64,000 nt of DNA, taken from Siphonodentalium dalli. Its lineage: Eukaryota > Mollusca > Scaphopoda > Gadilida > Siphonodentaliidae. The stretch covers positions 51,560,911 through 51,624,910 of the forward strand of contig CP136066.1 of assembly GCA_032622095.1 (NCBI GenBank), given 5' to 3'. Positions 44,820 to 55,854 of the stretch are shown in pieces (position 1 is the first letter of the stretch; every line of letters begins with the position of its first letter). Both the position numbers and the translations under genes were made by a program. The notes beneath the pieces were generated by a model. It searched no databases. It was not told the DNA's origin and saw nothing but the letters and a program-made list of their open reading frames with translations.

Positions 44820-45830
44820 TGTGTCCTGGTTTCTCCCTCGTGGCCAGTATACAACTGCTTAATTATTCGAAATTGTTCAACCGTAGTCGGGATGTCAGGT
44901 TGGAAACTTCCAACTATTGGAAATTAAGCTCGATGCCAGTCTAGTTGCTAGTATTTTGCGAGTTTGATGTTCCGATTTCAAAATGTTCTCACACCACACC
45001 TGAGCCGAACCGTGAAGGTCCGGTGTGTCTTGATTGTCCCTCCCCGTGGCCGTGTCAATTTATGGTGGAGCTAGACTACTATATTTGTTAGGATTTACTG
45101 CATTTTTTATGTCAGATGTAAAATAAATCTCATGTTGGACATAGCCATAGTTCTCCCAGTAGATTATGTTGATCCCTCCGGCTAGTGACCACAGAGTGCG
45201 AACATGTGTTTGGTCTGGTTGAAGGGGTGGTGCAGTTAGAATTATCAAGGTGGGCACTCCCACAAAGGAGACCCTCTAGCCACGTCACTGATTCTACTAG
45301 TGGGATGGACCTATCCCTTATAATTTTACTGAGATGTTGTCTACTTTTTTATCTTTTATTATTATAAAACATTTTAACAATGCTAAATACAAACAACAAA
45401 AAAACAATAAAACAAGATATTGTATATTAAATTCCTGACATATGAGATTTATGAGATTCAGTTTACCAGCGCAGCACACATTCGTCAACTCGTTAGATAT
45501 ATATAAGAAACGGAGTAACACTATTTATCGACCCAACCTTTTGTTCAGTTAAACTCGTATATTTCTGCTTTACTTACAGAGATTGACGATCGTTCAGGAC
45601 TCATTGACATTGAACCTCTTACCGAGGGTCTAATGCTTGCTAAGTTATAAAGTACGGAGAATGACGAACTTTGACGAATGATTGACGACATGTCGGAATT
45701 AATTTCTACTCATATTTTTAATCTTACCGAAACTTTTTCATCAGCAGATGTATTCCTGCGAAAATATGTTTGGAACCTTCTCAATGGTGGATATACTCTA
45801 TGTACGGGTTATGTTACCTGTAAGTGTTAT
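44820..45830. other. Unannotated non-coding stretch
   Basis: No gene was recognised. Short frames near 45.1-45.5 kb lack motifs. Confidence 0.3.
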
Positions 45831-45839
45831 GTATATTGG

Positions 45840-46295
45840 TGACCCGCCATATCAAATCCAGTCGTAAGTCGGGATTTTTTTACCCTGTGCCAATGCATTC
45901 TCTTATATATGCGAGTCGACCATAGGTCGCCTCGCATATATAAGAGAATGCATTGGCCTAACCATTTTTTATCATTTTTTTTTTAAATAAATGTTTCTTA
46001 CAATTTTTAGGACATAAAATAAAAAAACATCCATTACCCTGCAGGGAGCCCCACACATATATAGAAGCATATAGAAGAGTGTCGTCTGCTCATGTTTGTC
46101 TGGGGCTCTGTATGGGTGAAATTATAAAATTGTTAAAGAATACAAGAAAAATTATTAAAATTGTAAAAAATGGTTAGGCCAATGCATTCTCTTATATATG
46201 CGAGGCGACCTATGCTCGACTCGCATATATAAGATAATTCATTGGCACAGGGTAAACAAATCCCGACTTACGACTGGATTTGATATGGAGGGTCA
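45840..46295. mobile_element. Foldback element whose two arms each carry a 67-bp hairpin
   Basis: The left end TGACCCGCCATATCAAATCC then AGTCGTAAGTCGGGATTT is inverted at the right end (..CGACTGGATTTGATATGGAG then GGTCA). Each arm then contains a near-perfect hairpin, at 45890-45956 and 46179-46245: CCAATGCATTCTCTTATATA TGCGAG pairs with CTCGCATATATAAGAGAATG CATTGG. The hairpin loops are about 15 bp. The central 220 bp have no coding. No clear target duplication is visible. A single hairpin of the same family lies at 51456-51528. Confidence 0.8.
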
Positions 46296-46535
46296 CATAT
46301 GCGGTAGCTAGATATGTATCGTCTGTTGTGATCACATATCTTCGCACTATCGAGGTCACAAGCCTGACAAGGCGACAAATGTCACTTAAGACCAAGCCAC
46401 GTTAAACTATGGAACTGGTGTAACACGATGTCTCCCCACCCTGGCTATCTCCCCCCCCCCCACTCGTACATTTTTTTCCCTCACTTATTTTATATTATTA
46501 TGGTAAGAAATGCCGAGAAAACTATTAAACAAAAT
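46296..46535. other. Spacer between two TIR elements
   Basis: It includes a C-run at 46451-46461 and nothing else that could be recognised. Confidence 0.35.
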
Positions 46536-46538
46536 AAA

Positions 46539-48204
46539 TTTTTGATTGTGAAATATACTCAACAATCACCAACAGACTAGTAGTCTGTGTCCCATGTTCC
46601 TACATTGCCCGGATGGTCATATTTTAAATTGAGCATATGTTTCGATTCACTTTTTCACTATAGTATACTAGCGATAACGCGGAATCTCGTCAGGAAACGC
46701 GTTTTAAATATCTTGGCATAATATATGCCTATGTTAAATGTGAATGGCCTAATTTGTTGAGGCCGGTAGTGCCATTACTGTGTTAGTACCCAGTGTGTGA
46801 TAATTTTATATCTCAGCGTATTATAAGCCACTTTAATTAGCATTTCTGAGCACGGAAGTTTAGTGATTCTATTGTGCTGCTAATTTTACGAGAGCAGTTG
46901 ATCGTATCACGTCCAAGTTTTGCACTTTGAGTCAGTGATGTACGTATTAATTATTTTATAATTTGCATATTATATGCAACCTAGATCAGCTTGACCTGCC
47001 TGTTAGGCAGCGCTTTCTAGGGTCGACACATTGAGTGTGAAAAACACTGATGAAAGCTCCAGCATTCATGCACTGAGTACGACAAACTGCTAGAACCAGA
47101 TTGATCCGGTCTCAGTTAATGAGCAATTCGCACATGTGCGGCATGATGTCGTCTGAAGCTTTGATTTTGCATGATTTGATACCGCTACTGTCCGAGCCGA
47201 TAATTAATCATGTATTCACGATTTGCTTCAATGGTGTGATCTCATTATGGTATAACTGTTGTGTCAGTATAAATCGGCGCGTTTGTTTTAATTCAGCGCT
47301 CATCAATGTTAACGATTCTGGAATGTCAAAATTGACACTCTTACTCTGTTGGAGTTCCAGTGGTAATTAATCACTTTGTGATTTGCTTGCAACGGTGTTT
47401 ACATTGCATAATCTGCCAGGATGAACTAGGGCAGGTATAGCCTCTGTCTTTTGAGAATATATTACAGAGATTTCAAATTTTGTGGAAGATTTTATGTTGT
47501 TAGTTTTGGGGAATAGGCCCAACAGTTCCATAGTTTGGTTTTTAGATGTTTTGACACATCGAGCATATACATTGTATATATAGTGAATAATTTCATATAA
47601 AGTTTTTGTATAGTTCGCCATATTTCTTGGCATCTAGTGGTATATGTTAATTCCATATTAGCGTGATCAAGCATAGAACACACCACTCTTCTCAGATATA
47701 TGGATTGAGATAATGGTGCAGGCTAGTAGGCTCGCATGTGTATATAACTAAGCAAGACAGGGCATAATATCATAAGAAATTAGTGGGCCCCATATGTCTT
47801 ACAGGAAAGTCGGGCATGGTACCCATTGAATTTCCCAAATAAATGGATGAATTCAATTTTAGTATCATTAGGCCCTCATGTATATACAGAGCACACGCAT
47901 TGCTAGTTGGAAATGATTGTCTTTCCAGAGCTAGAGTAGACCAATTTTTCAGGCCATTTCGGTTTGGAATTTTCAGGTTTGTGGATGAAGAGTTTATACT
48001 TCGAGACAATAATGTCACAGTACATTACCATGTACAATTAGTTTTATTACTATTTATCGTGTGTAATCTATATACTACACTATAGTGAAAAAAGTGAATC
48101 GAAACATATGCTCAATTTAAAATATGACCATCCGGGCAATGTAGGAACATGGAACAGAGACCACTGGTCTGTTGGTGATTGTTGAGTATATTTCACAATC
48201 AAAA
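46539..48204. mobile_element. 1.67-kb element with ~130-bp terminal inverted repeats
   Basis: The left end TTTTTGATTGTGAAATATAC then TCAACAATCACCAACAGAC runs about 130 bp to TTTTTCACTATAGT. The right end (48075-48204) is its inverted copy with only a few differences, such as AGTAGTCTGTGTCC against AGAGACCACTGG. Target duplication is not evident. The inner 1.4 kb contain frames of 80-90 residues (for example 47101-47370 and 47770-48018) without recognisable domains. It could be a non-autonomous DNA transposon. Confidence 0.7.
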
Positions 48205-48209
48205 AGTCA

Positions 48210-49065
48210 AAACTGAAGATAAATACAAAGGCCTTTTTCCGCAGACACTGAACTGTTGTTTTTGGTGAATATTTCGTGGTTTGGACAATCAAACATTCTT
48301 TTTAGAAAAAATTTATACCCCACCCTTTTTATTTATATTTTTTCCAGGGTAACATTTTGGGGACTGACTCCACAAAAATATTAAATAAATCAGAGTAATA
48401 TGAAAAGAATTATATCAGCCTGGTTCTTTCCAGCAATTAATATTTGGCATATCCCAACATATTATTACAACCCAAAGCATTGAAATGGTAGTAGCATGAC
48501 TGGAAACAAAATCATAACAATAGCTACGCTGGGCGTGGCAAAATACGCCCGGTGTTTTTTTTATGAACTGTACACAAACAAACAATGGCAGTGACACTAA
48601 ACTGTAGTAACATCAAATATTCAAAATTCTTATTCGAAAAGAGCCATAAGTCAGAAAAAATATTCGAACCAAACACATAATCGAACTTGATCTGTATTTT
48701 GGCTGCAAAACACACACACCAAATTTGGTTCCGACAACATAAAGTAAACTAAAGTTATCATCCGAAAACCAATACTGCCAATGGACGAACGGACAGACGG
48801 ACGGAAGGCGGGCAGACGGCTAGATGGACATACCAGTCACATAACAAATTAATTTCCCCCCAAGTTGAAAAAGGTGCATAATCCAACTTAAAGTTGATTC
48901 AATCAGGTTAATTAGATCGCCTGTGTGTGTCACAATAGCTGCTTCGCTAAGTAGAAAATGTTCTCGAATTTTGGACGAACTGCAATGTTTATCAAGAAAA
49001 CACAATGTGCATTGTCGGTTATATTTAGAAGAAAGGCAGCCGTATGTAAGCTATGCATATGGTTG
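48210..49065. other. Unannotated stretch with GGAC(A/G)GAC-type microsatellite
   Basis: At 48785-48830 GGACGAACGGACAGACGGAC then GGAAGGCGGGCAGACGG form a decayed tetranucleotide-like run. It follows CCAAATTTGGTTCCGACAAC, a combination often seen at the edges of dispersed repeats. No gene was recognised. Confidence 0.35.
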
Positions 49066-49069
49066 CTAT

Positions 49070-49080
49070 GTATATATATG

Positions 49081-49132
<52 letters not shown>
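49070..49132. repeat. (TA)n(TG)n microsatellite
   Basis: About 35 bp of TA followed by about 16 bp of TG. The overlapping YIYIYI-rich frames are artefacts. Confidence 0.9.
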
Positions 49133-49134
49133 AC

Positions 49135-49790
49135 AATAACTAGTCATAGAGCATTGGATTAAAATGCAACAATAACCTGAGCGTCAAATAAATCACACTA
49201 ATTTTTAAATGAGACTGAGTGTTCCAGCTTTTGATAGTATAGTATACATTGATCTCGTAGCTTTATCTGCTATGTTGTTTATTAGCTAAAGAAAATGAAC
49301 CAAATTTAGTATGTACAATTCCAACATAATTAAAAATTTTCACTTCAATTTTAATCCTATCATAGAAGACTATTCCGCTCTTTGCAAACGTAATATGTTA
49401 TCAGTAGTTGAATATCCTTTCCTGAAACCGGATTGATTGAAAAACAACGGAGTAGCCCAGGTATCGAGGGCTTATGTACATGCCGCCAATCCTTCGATAC
49501 ATGAATTATAAGCAGTGTCTCATTTATCGCGATTAATTCGTCCCGCGAGTAAATAAGTATTTATTTACAACTGCTCGTACTTCACACGTTATCTCTTTTT
49601 AATTGTACAATCGACGTGGTTGGAAGTCAGGGCAATATAGAGTAAAGAACTGTCACATCCTTCCAGATTAGATAATGACGTACTCATGTAATGTTCAAGT
49701 TGTGCTGATTCTCTACATAATTTGCTCTTAAACTTAAAAAGTAACCAAATATTCTATATTGTTACATTTTCTATAGGCAATTTTGTTTTT
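49135..49790. other. Unannotated non-coding stretch
   Basis: No gene or distinct repeat was recognised. Confidence 0.3.
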
Positions 49791-49794
49791 ATAA

Positions 49795-50010
49795 AGTTTC
49801 GTAGCGCGACCCCATCCTAACTCGGAAGCTGCCACTTTGGCATCACCAAATCATATCAGTAGATTTTCCTATATGCCGAATACAAAGTTAAATGAAATTT
49901 AGTAACTAACACGTTTTTTATCAATTATGGTGTCCCTCGCTCCCATCACCAACGTCAGTCAGAGCCGGGAACTGACACATTTATTTGCTCGAAAATGTCT
50001 CACGTTAAGG
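49795..50010 (-). mobile_element. Fragment of a Pearl-like core array
   Basis: CCCCATCCTAACTCGGAAGC then TGCCACTTTGGCATCACCAA and, after about 100 bp, ATTATGGTGTCCCTCGCTCC match the minus-strand core units at 9.6-11.7 kb. One to two worn units are present. Confidence 0.5.
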
Positions 50011-50014
50011 TGAG

Positions 50015-51450
50015 TATTCGCCTTTGTCTTGACCTACATCTCAACCACAATACCATAAGTAGCTAGTAAATGAGCTATGTGTAAGTTTTTGCTAGCTCAC
50101 AATGAACGCAGTTATTCCCGTCCCCATATGACAGTTGAGAAAATATGTATTCAAGTGATTTAATTCGGTAACAATTTGTCGAGGTTGTGGTATTTGAACG
50201 CCAACATTTCCTTAAAGGCACGGGCGGGGTTCGTGCAGAAATATTCATATTTTTTTTTAAATCGCCATCAACATAAGGAATATTAAAATATATATTTTTG
50301 CTCATATGCCAAACATAATCAGCGCGTAAATAGTATATTGTCGTCAAGACGTACGATGGTGTACGTAAACAAGAACCTGCTCGTGTTACAGAAGTTTTGC
50401 TTCTGTTTGCATAACAAAGCGCAATTATATTGGTTAATCGCACACAAATGATATAAACGCTCTTTATTATTACCATATCAGGAAAACAGTAACAAATAAC
50501 CCTCTTTATGTTTACCATATCTGGATCTAAACAAAAACCAGATTCTGTAACGTTTTCTGCTTTTGTTTACTTTGTTTACATAACAAAGGAAAAACATTTG
50601 ACAATAACATACTGTTTATGCACAGAGTATAATAACAGAGTCTGTCTATATTTTACTATTCTTTCAGTTTATGGCGGTTTTTGACGGAGGTGAATATTTT
50701 AACAGCATAGGGTATATGTTCATATAGCATTCCATGTCGTCATGGATGAGCTAATACAAATATCTACCAAAATGTCATGGTTTCTAAAGATATGCGTTGT
50801 TATTACTGGTTATTATATGCTTTAACATGAGACGGCACATATCTCAATAGTGACATAAGAACAAAGTTTAGTAAGACACACAAGCAATTGTGAAGTCAAG
50901 AATTGATTCTATCCTGATCATTCCAGATCATTCAAGATGAGACATACGACAAGTAATATTTATGAAGATTGTCCGTCAAATTCCATTATATATCAGATAT
51001 GTTATGCAAAGTAAAGCATATAATAAAATATTTCAACATATGTGGTGTATACATATAAATACAAAACGTATAAAAAGTATCTATACTATAAACGTTGGCA
51101 CACACATGTATGGGAATGTATGGAAATTGTCAAGCAGGTAACAAACAAAATTGATCCAATATGTTGTGATCATGAAATGACCATGTCTTATAAACGCCAC
51201 ACGTGGATGGACTTGAAACACCAATCTGGTCACATTGTGGTGTATAGAAATAAAATAAACAATAAAGAAACATTTGTACTGATATGCAAACTAAAATAAA
51301 AAGTATACAATAAAACACATAACTTTAAAAACATACATTCAAAATATTATACAAAATTGCTCATATGTTGTGGCAATGTCATCATGGTATATATCTACTT
51401 AATTTTAACCCTTTCGCGACAAGAGCTGCACTGGCGCAATATTAAAGACC
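50015..51450. other. Unannotated non-coding stretch
   Basis: A 147-residue frame on the minus strand (50518-50075) crosses AAACGCTCTTTATTATTACC and CCCTCTTTATGTTTACCATA, pieces that recur elsewhere, so it is probably a repeat. No domain was recognised. Confidence 0.35.
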
Positions 51451-51455
51451 CCGTA

Positions 51456-51725
51456 CCAATGCATTCTCTTATAAATGTATTTGCGAGTCAACCATATGTC
51501 GCCTCGCATATATATGAGAATACATTGGCCTTCTTACATTCTTTAACAATTTTTATCATTTTGTATCATTTTTGATTTTTTTTTCCTACATTTTCTAACA
51601 AATTTTTTCCATTTGTTATAATTTTTTCTTACATTCTATAACAATTGTTATCATTTTCTGTTAATAATTTTATCAATTTTTGACAATTTTTTCTTACATT
51701 CTTTATCATTGTTTATAATGTTTGC
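51456..51725. mobile_element. Single-hairpin copy of the 45.84-kb foldback family plus T-rich repeats
   Basis: CCAATGCATTCTCTTATAAA ...GCGAG pairs with CTCGCATATATATGAGAATA CATTGG (51456-51528), with the same loop letters as the 45.9-kb hairpins. ACCCCGTA precedes it, similar to ACCCTGTG there. After it, TTCTTACATTCTTTAACAAT TTTTATCATTTT-like units repeat three to four times. One such unit also lies inside the 45.84-kb element. Confidence 0.65.
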
Positions 51726-51729
51726 AGTT

Positions 51730-53035
51730 TTTGTGTACTTGAGTTGAAATGTTCACTTTATCGAACTTTATCAGCCTAATAAGTTGATTGTTTATGTATA
51801 TCACAAATGTGATATTAAGATCTACATGTATATTAATCTGATACAAACAGTTTAAATAATTAATTTTCACCAGGATTCACTTTATTTTGCTATGTGGGAT
51901 ACATTACTAATATGTTAACTATGAATTGGCCGGCTAACTGGCAGGATAAGTATAAATATTGACAACCTTCATGTTTCTAGGTCTGTTTTTGTTTGATGAC
52001 AAAAATAATAATTAATATGGACTTCCATTGTCAGATCTTTGGTAATTTTATAATAGAAATATACTTCTAATGGATAGCATGGCAATTGCTATAAATTCGG
52101 TGTGTGATATGTTCTATATCCATTTCCAAGTATTTGATATTGCAGTTTTACAATTCAGAGACATCGCCCATCATTACATTGATAACGATAGATTATAATA
52201 GTACAACTCTACTTCCTCTGGTATTACTTACGGAAGTAATATCTCTTTCCAACTTTCCACATAAACGCTCTCATTTATGTATACATTTGAGCCCAGCAAC
52301 AATTCCACGTAGGTCCTCTTATAAAGAGCGTTATGCACAGTTTGACTCCAGAACTGTAAATAATAAAGAGCGTTTGAAAATTATTGTGATGATTTTCGCG
52401 ATGCCTGTGTCATGCGAATACGGCTGATTTCGGGTACCTTAGGAAATTTGGTTCAAATGGTGGCAAATCAGACAGGGCATCTTTAAGTTATGGGACGTGA
52501 CCTCGGTATGTCAAAGTAAATAAGTAAATGGCTACTTCAAAACTGTTAAAGGGGAAAGAAACTATCACATACCGAAAGGCAAGTGCATTAGGCAAGCTCT
52601 TATCTGTTATTGTGTAAAAGTTCAGCGCAAATCTCCACAAAATATCGGAGATATGGCGTCTCAAACTATCCCGCGCAAGCAATTACGCCAGAAACTGAAC
52701 ACCAACATTTTGGAAGAAATAGTATCTACCTTTATAGTTGGTGACCTCACGGCCTCACTTGGTTGGTTTAAACAATATTTATTTCTGCCATCAATTAATA
52801 CATGTATACATAAAACAAGACATTGAGCATTATGATTTATATGACAGATTAGAACAGAAGAGGGCGAAGAGGATCTAACAACAAGCGGGTCACTGCTTAT
52901 TTGAAGTTATCTCATCGGAAAAGAAAAGCATGCAGAATAGTATGTAGAAGGAGCGTATGGCAAGAGGCCGAGTTAAAGAGAACAGGTTGGGGGAAACAGT
53001 ATAATTATTATGAATCAGTTGAGGCAGAACTTGGT
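51730..53035. other. Unannotated non-coding stretch
   Basis: At 52.26-52.37 kb there are inverted pieces ATAAACGCTCTCATTTAT / CTTATAAAGAGCGTTAT. The 107-residue frame at 52104-52427 has no recognisable motif. Confidence 0.35.
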
Positions 53036-53050
53036 TGTTTTACGCTAAAC

Positions 53051-53303
53051 AATCCTTGAAATAGGGTGTCTGTCATTTGCAGAATGAGGTACCCAGAGGG
53101 TGAATTTAGTGATGCTACCCCGCATAGCGGGCTAGCATCACCATATTCACCCTCTTTGAACCTCATTCTGCTGAGGTGTAAGCAGAATGAGGTCCCCAGA
53201 GGATGAATTTGGTGATGCTAGCCCGCTATGCGGGGTAGCATCACTAAATCCCCCCTCTGGGGACCTCATTCTGCAAATGACAGACACACTATTTCAAGGC
53301 TTG
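53051..53303. mobile_element. 253-bp foldback element made of two 93-bp hairpins, with 9-bp TSD
   Basis: ACGCTAAAC lies directly outside both ends (53042-53050 and 53304-53312). The ends are inverted copies of CCTTGAAATAG.GTGTCTGTC. Inside lie two hairpins of equal length, 53079-53171 and 53182-53274, each starting GCAGAATGAGGT and ending ACCTCATTCTGC, with GATGCTA..CCCGC / GCGGG..TAGCATC as inner stem. The two hairpins are also inverted copies of each other, separated by 10 bp. No coding is present. The 9-bp duplication points to a Mutator-like transposase acting in trans, as an inference. Confidence 0.85.
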
Positions 53304-53314
53304 ACGCTAAACTG

Positions 53315-53600
53315 TTTCACGTACGATAGTTTGTTTTATAGATAGAAAATAAACAGAAGGTTGAATGTTTTCTGTTTGGTTGTCATAATTTTACAAATAG
53401 AACTCGTTTGAGTTTGGCAGAGATTTCCACATTCAAATGTTATGCGACCATTAACTGGCCATAAATTAATTGTTTAAATTTATAACGTAAATCATGTTCT
53501 GGCTTAAAATACATGGAGTCTTCAATATGCTGTGGTTGTTGGATTTTGCGCAGAATAACAAACACAGACGCCAAAATGAATTTAGTGTGAATTAGCCTTT
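53315..53600. other. Spacer between foldback element and Pearl-like element
   Basis: No recognised content. Confidence 0.3.
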
Positions 53601-53604
53601 ATAC

Positions 53605-53670
53605 ATATAGGTACATATGGTGAGTAACGCGAAGCGAGGACGGGACGTCATCTATATCTATATTTGCGAA

Positions 53671-53725
<55 letters not shown>

Positions 53726-55850
53726 GTTCTATAGAAATTCACAGGGGACCATCTAGATGATGCCAAAGGGGTCTACTAGGAGTAGCTTTTTACGAGAAAG
53801 ATAATGGTCGGGGTTAGAATTTTCTAAAGTGACGCCGTTGTTGTCAGGGGCAGAAAAGGGGGAGGGGCAGCAAAAAAAATTGTCGCTGATTGCCACCAAA
53901 CTTATATATAATCATCCCCATAATATGAGGAATCTACTGGTGGGGTTTAAATATGGCAAAAGTCGCGCCGTTCGCGTCAGGGGTGCCCGGAAGGGGGAGG
54001 GGCAGATATTTTTCTGTCGCCGATTGCCATGAAACTTACATATAATCATCCACATGATATGAAGAATCCAACGGTGTGGTTTAAATATGTCAAAAGTGGC
54101 GTCGTTCGAGTCAGGGATGCACGGAAGGGGAGAGCGGCACCAAAATTGATAAAACTAATTTTAGCGCCGATTTCCACCAAATTGATATATATTCTTCTTC
54201 ATGATACAAGGAATCTAATTGTGCGATTTAACAACGCCAAATTGTTGTCTTTTTGGTGAGATATTGGGAGGGGGTGGGCACTAAATTTGATAATAATTGG
54301 TTTAGTCGCCGATTGCCACCACACTTATACAAAGTCATCCCCATGGTATGAGGAGTCTAATGGTGTGGCTTATATCTGTCAAATGTGGCCTCATTCGAGT
54401 CAGGGTTGCATTGAAAGGGACAGGGGCACCAAAATTGATGCACAATTTTTTTAGCGCCAATTTCCACCAAATTGATACACGTTCTTATCCGTGATACGAG
54501 GAATCTAATCGTGTGATTTAAAGACGCTATAGTGGTGCTGTTTGGGTGAGAGATGGGGAGGGGAGGGATTGGCACCAAATTTGATAAAAAAAATTGTTTA
54601 GTCGCCGATTATCACCAAACTTATAAACAATCAGCTCCATGATATCAGGAGTGTAATCGTGTGGTTTAAGGATGTCACAAGTGGAGCCATTCGAGAGTCA
54701 GTGGTGTATAGAGATGAGAGGGACACAAAAAAATATATGTATATGTTTAGTGCCGATTTCCACCAGATTGATACATATTCTTCTCCGTGATACGAGGAAT
54801 CTTATCGTGTGGTTTAGATACACCAAATAGGTGCCCTATGGGTGAGAAATATCGGGACCTTAAATTTGATACGAATTTGTATACTCACCAATTTTCACCA
54901 ATTTCATATATATTCATCTCTAATCTCTAATGAGTCTTAGTGTGTGCAGCTTGAGTCCGAAATAGGGACGGGAGGTTCACCAAAAACTGATACAAAATAT
55001 TTTTGTACCAATTACCATCAAATTCAGACACATTCTTCTCAAATGATACAAGAAATCAAATCGTGCTGTCTGTCTGTCTGTCTGTCTTTCTGTGTGTCTG
55101 TGTGCGTTCTATATATAACTTCACGCGGTACAATCGACATGGCACCAAGGCGTTCTAAGAGAGGAAACTTTTTACAAGGAAGATAATGGTGCGGGTTAAA
55201 TTTTTTCTAAAATGACGCTGTTGGTGTCAGTGGAAGAAAAGAGGGAGGTCGGCAAAATAAAAAAAATATGGTGAAATAGTTTTGTCGCCGATTTCCACCA
55301 AACGAATACATAATCACCTTCGCAATATGGTGTTGTTCGAGTCAGCGTTGCGTCAACAATTGATTTAATAAACTATTTTAGCCAGATTTCCACCAAATTG
55401 ATATATTATTCTTCTCTATGATATGAGGAATATCATCGTGTGATTTAAAGATGCCAAATTGCTGTCGTTTGGGTGAGAGATGTTGGGTCATAATTATTCT
55501 CAGAATTTATTTAGTTGCTGATTACGACCAAAATTATATATAATCATCGCCAGTATATCATGCATCCATGAGTCTAATGGGCGTGGTTTAAATATGTCAA
55601 AAGAGGCAAAAGCTGATACAAATATATTTGGCCCCAATTCCAACCAAATTCATACACGTTTTTCTTTAATAATATACCATGAATTAAATCACATTTGGTG
55701 TCGTTTGCGTCACGGATGGCGAGCGGATATGCACTATCATTGATGAGATTGCTATTCGCCGATATCCACGTATAAGTTATATACAGTCTCCCAGGCCATC
55801 TCCATACCATTTTAAGTAGTTTTGGGCGTTCACATTTCACATTCCCGACA
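53605..55850 (+). mobile_element. Two joined Pearl-like elements with TCTG microsatellites and A/B core arrays
   Basis: Order: ATATCTATATTTGCGAATG, a (TCTG)n run (53671-53726), the lead GTTCTATAGAAATTCACAGG..ACCATCTAGATG, then core units of about 137-150 bp up to 55.06 kb. At 55064 a new TCTG run and a related lead (GTTCTATATATAACTTCACG then ..GGCACCAAGG) begin a second, shorter element. Cores are of two kinds that alternate from about 54.17 kb. Type A has CACCAAACTTATATATAATC and GTCAAAAGTGGCGTCGTTCG. Type B has CACCAAATTGATACATATTC, GTGATACGAGGAATCTAAT and GTCGTTTGGGTGAGAGATGG. Frames through the array are not genes. Confidence 0.7.
53671..53726. repeat. (TCTG)n microsatellite
   Basis: About 13 uninterrupted TCTG units. 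A shorter run of the same repeat lies at 55064-55085. Confidence 0.95.
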
Positions 55851-55854
55851 TATG

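Noticed and set aside
45840-46295. Target duplication GTATATTGG / CATATGCGG around the foldback element
   Set aside because: The two flanks are only loosely similar, so no duplication was claimed.
47101-48085. Frames of 80-90 residues inside the 1.67-kb TIR element as a transposase
   Set aside because: Too short and without catalytic DDE-type spacing or DNA-binding motifs that could be recognised.
50075-50518. 147-residue minus-strand frame
   Set aside because: No motif, start context or splice support. It contains dispersed AACGCTCTTTAT pieces.
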